A DNA stretch of 6,804 bases from Azophilus sp964638775 (GTDB lineage Bacteria > Pseudomonadota > Gammaproteobacteria > Pseudomonadales > Azotimanducaceae): positions 1 through 6,804 of the forward strand of contig CAZWZH010000020.1 in NCBI GenBank assembly GCA_964638775.1, read 5' to 3'. The notes below the pieces were generated by a model. That model was not told the origin of the DNA. It searched no databases and saw nothing but the letters and a program-made list of their open reading frames with translations. The translations under genes and the position numbers were made by a program. Numbering within the stretch: the first letter of the stretch is position 1; each line of letters starts with the position of its first letter. Positions 6,377 to 6,804 of the stretch are shown here, in pieces.

Positions 6377-6399
6377 TTCGACTCCCATAGGGGACGCCA
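6377..6399 (+). other. tRNA 3'-end sequence without a tRNA body: putative att core
   Basis: The 23 bases split exactly into the 3' part of a tRNA: T-loop TTCGACT (positions 54-60), T-stem 3' strand CCCAT with conserved C61, seven-base acceptor strand AGGGGAC, discriminator G and CCA. The bases before it (GACGA) cannot pair with CCCAT, and no tRNA body lies upstream, so this is not a functional tRNA. Such isolated 3' ends are characteristic of att sites left when an element integrates into a tRNA gene. If so, the intact tRNA would have a GTCCCCT acceptor 5' strand and an ATGGG T-stem. Confidence 0.55.
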
Positions 6400-6440
6400 G
6401 ATTGCGATTCCGACGCGATGTCGATTGATACCGGAAAGCG

Positions 6441-6656
6441 TTAGCGGCCCGAGATGGTATTGGCGTGGTCTCGGGCTACCTGAGCTATGGCTCGCAACGC
6501 CTGGTTCACTGCCGCCGAGTCTTTGAAGACCTCCGCTACATCCCGCTCCAGCAGCACCACGTTCGTGCCTTGGCGGTAAGCCTCATGGTGCTTCCCCCTG
6601 ACGCCGCCGGAGAAATCGTACTCCTCCCGCAACCTGTCCTTATCTACCTGACTCAT
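6441..6656 (-). CDS. Small antitoxin-like protein paired with a BrnT-type toxin
   Basis: A 71-residue protein with an N-terminal YDFSGGVRGKHHEAYRQG segment (13-30), then a short strand NVVLLE and two helices (DVAEVFKDSAAVNQALRAIAQVA, about 39-61). This layout is compatible with a ribbon-helix-helix DNA-binding antitoxin. The DFSxGVRGK motif recurs in antitoxin-like proteins found beside RelE-fold toxins, including BrnA relatives. The ATG at 6656 overlaps the toxin-like gene's stop by 17 bases; an upstream in-frame GTG at 6662 has a closer GGGAG ribosome site and is a credible alternative. Toxin-first gene order and overlap match brnTA operons, in which the antitoxin neutralises the toxin and represses the shared promoter (outside this window). 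The antitoxin call rests on motif and context. Confidence 0.75.
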   Translation of the reverse strand: MSQVDKDRLREEYDFSGGVRGKHHEAYRQGTNVVLLERDVAEVFKDSAAVNQALRAIAQVARDHANTISGR

Positions 6657-6804
6657 AATCACGTCGCTCCCGGTGCGAGGTTTCCCTCGCGCTTATAATC
6701 CGAATCCTGCCGCCGGTCCGTTCGACGTAGGATACGACCAGTAAGCGTCCCGTTGCCGAAAGTCCCATGCTGAGAAAACGCTGTTCCGTGACCGAGTGGT
6801 CGGG
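6640..6804 (-). CDS. brnT: BrnT family (DUF497) toxin, C-terminal part, runs off right edge
   Basis: The last 54 codons of a minus-strand gene are visible, ending at TAA (6642-6640). The translation reads PDHSVTEQRFLSMGLSATGR, then LLVVSYVERTGGRIRIISAR, ending ETSHRERRDYESGR. The pattern ExRFxxxGxSxxGRLLxV, then IRIISAR, then ERRxYE, is the C-terminal half of BrnT/DUF497 proteins. These are RelE-fold ribonuclease toxins that inhibit translation. About 40 N-terminal residues and the promoter lie outside the window. It overlaps the antitoxin-like gene by 17 bases, as expected for a co-translated toxin-antitoxin pair. Confidence 0.82.
   Translation of the reverse strand, partial: PDHSVTEQRFLSMGLSATGRLLVVSYVERTGGRIRIISARETSHRERRDYESGR

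Larger units (their letters stand above)
5953..6440. other. Non-coding remnant zone with an AT-rich stretch
   Basis: No open frame here looks like a real gene. An 8-base perfect inverted repeat, CACCTGAC (6068-6075) and GTCAGGTG (6097-6104), could form a hairpin with a 21-base loop. Bases 6221-6370 contain 57 G or C in 150 by hand count (38%), far below the neighbouring genes. They include TATAAC and TATAAG stretches, a CCTAA/TTAGG mini-hairpin (6258-6269), and a 12-base-spaced direct repeat of CAATTGG (6302 and 6314). The AT-rich part ends at a tRNA-end-like sequence. Together this looks like the attachment-site flank of an integrated element. Confidence 0.5.

Noticed and set aside
6361..6399. 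A complete tRNA gene ending at 6399
   Set aside because: The bases before the T-loop do not pair with CCCAT and no D-arm, anticodon arm or acceptor 5' strand is found upstream.
1..6804. CRISPR array or long tandem repeat
   Set aside because: Reading the window showed no regularly spaced repeats of 20 bases or more.

Overview
The window is high-GC bacterial DNA with compact coding, Shine-Dalgarno sites, a GTG and a TTG start, and an ATGA start/stop overlap. This fits a proteobacterium-like or other high-GC heterotroph, but the sequence does not fix the taxon. Most of it is a catabolic neighbourhood acting on acyl-CoA esters. A different, mobile-DNA-like zone lies on the right.

Layout. A leftward operon-like block runs from an AT-rich control region at about 2740-2830 through two acyl-CoA dehydrogenase subunit genes (2739-1663 and 1666-443, joined by a 4-base overlap). 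After 58 bases it continues into an amidohydrolase-fold gene that starts at 384 and leaves the left edge. Diverging from this block is an SMP-30/gluconolactonase-type hydrolase (3058-3900, +). It converges on an AMP-forming acyl-CoA ligase (5689-4088, -). The 751 bases between the ligase start and the next gene hold no intact gene. They contain a fragment resembling an integrase arm-binding domain, joined in frame to a fragment resembling a RES toxin domain. Further right are an AT-rich stretch and a 23-base sequence that fits the 3' end of a tRNA gene exactly, as a phage or island attachment core does. At the right edge is a toxin-antitoxin pair of BrnT type, with the toxin partial and the antitoxin complete.

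How the genes may work together (inference). The ligase would activate a carboxylic acid as its CoA ester. The two dehydrogenase subunits would form one heteromeric enzyme introducing an alpha,beta double bond: only one subunit keeps a plausible catalytic glutamate and both have lost the MCAD-type one. The lactonase-like and amidohydrolase-like enzymes could open or cleave rings or C-C bonds. This resembles the logic of steroid side-chain and other cyclic-acid catabolic clusters, but the substrate cannot be read from the sequence. The tRNA-end sequence and integrase remnant raise the possibility that the catabolic block lies within, or at the border of, an old genomic island.
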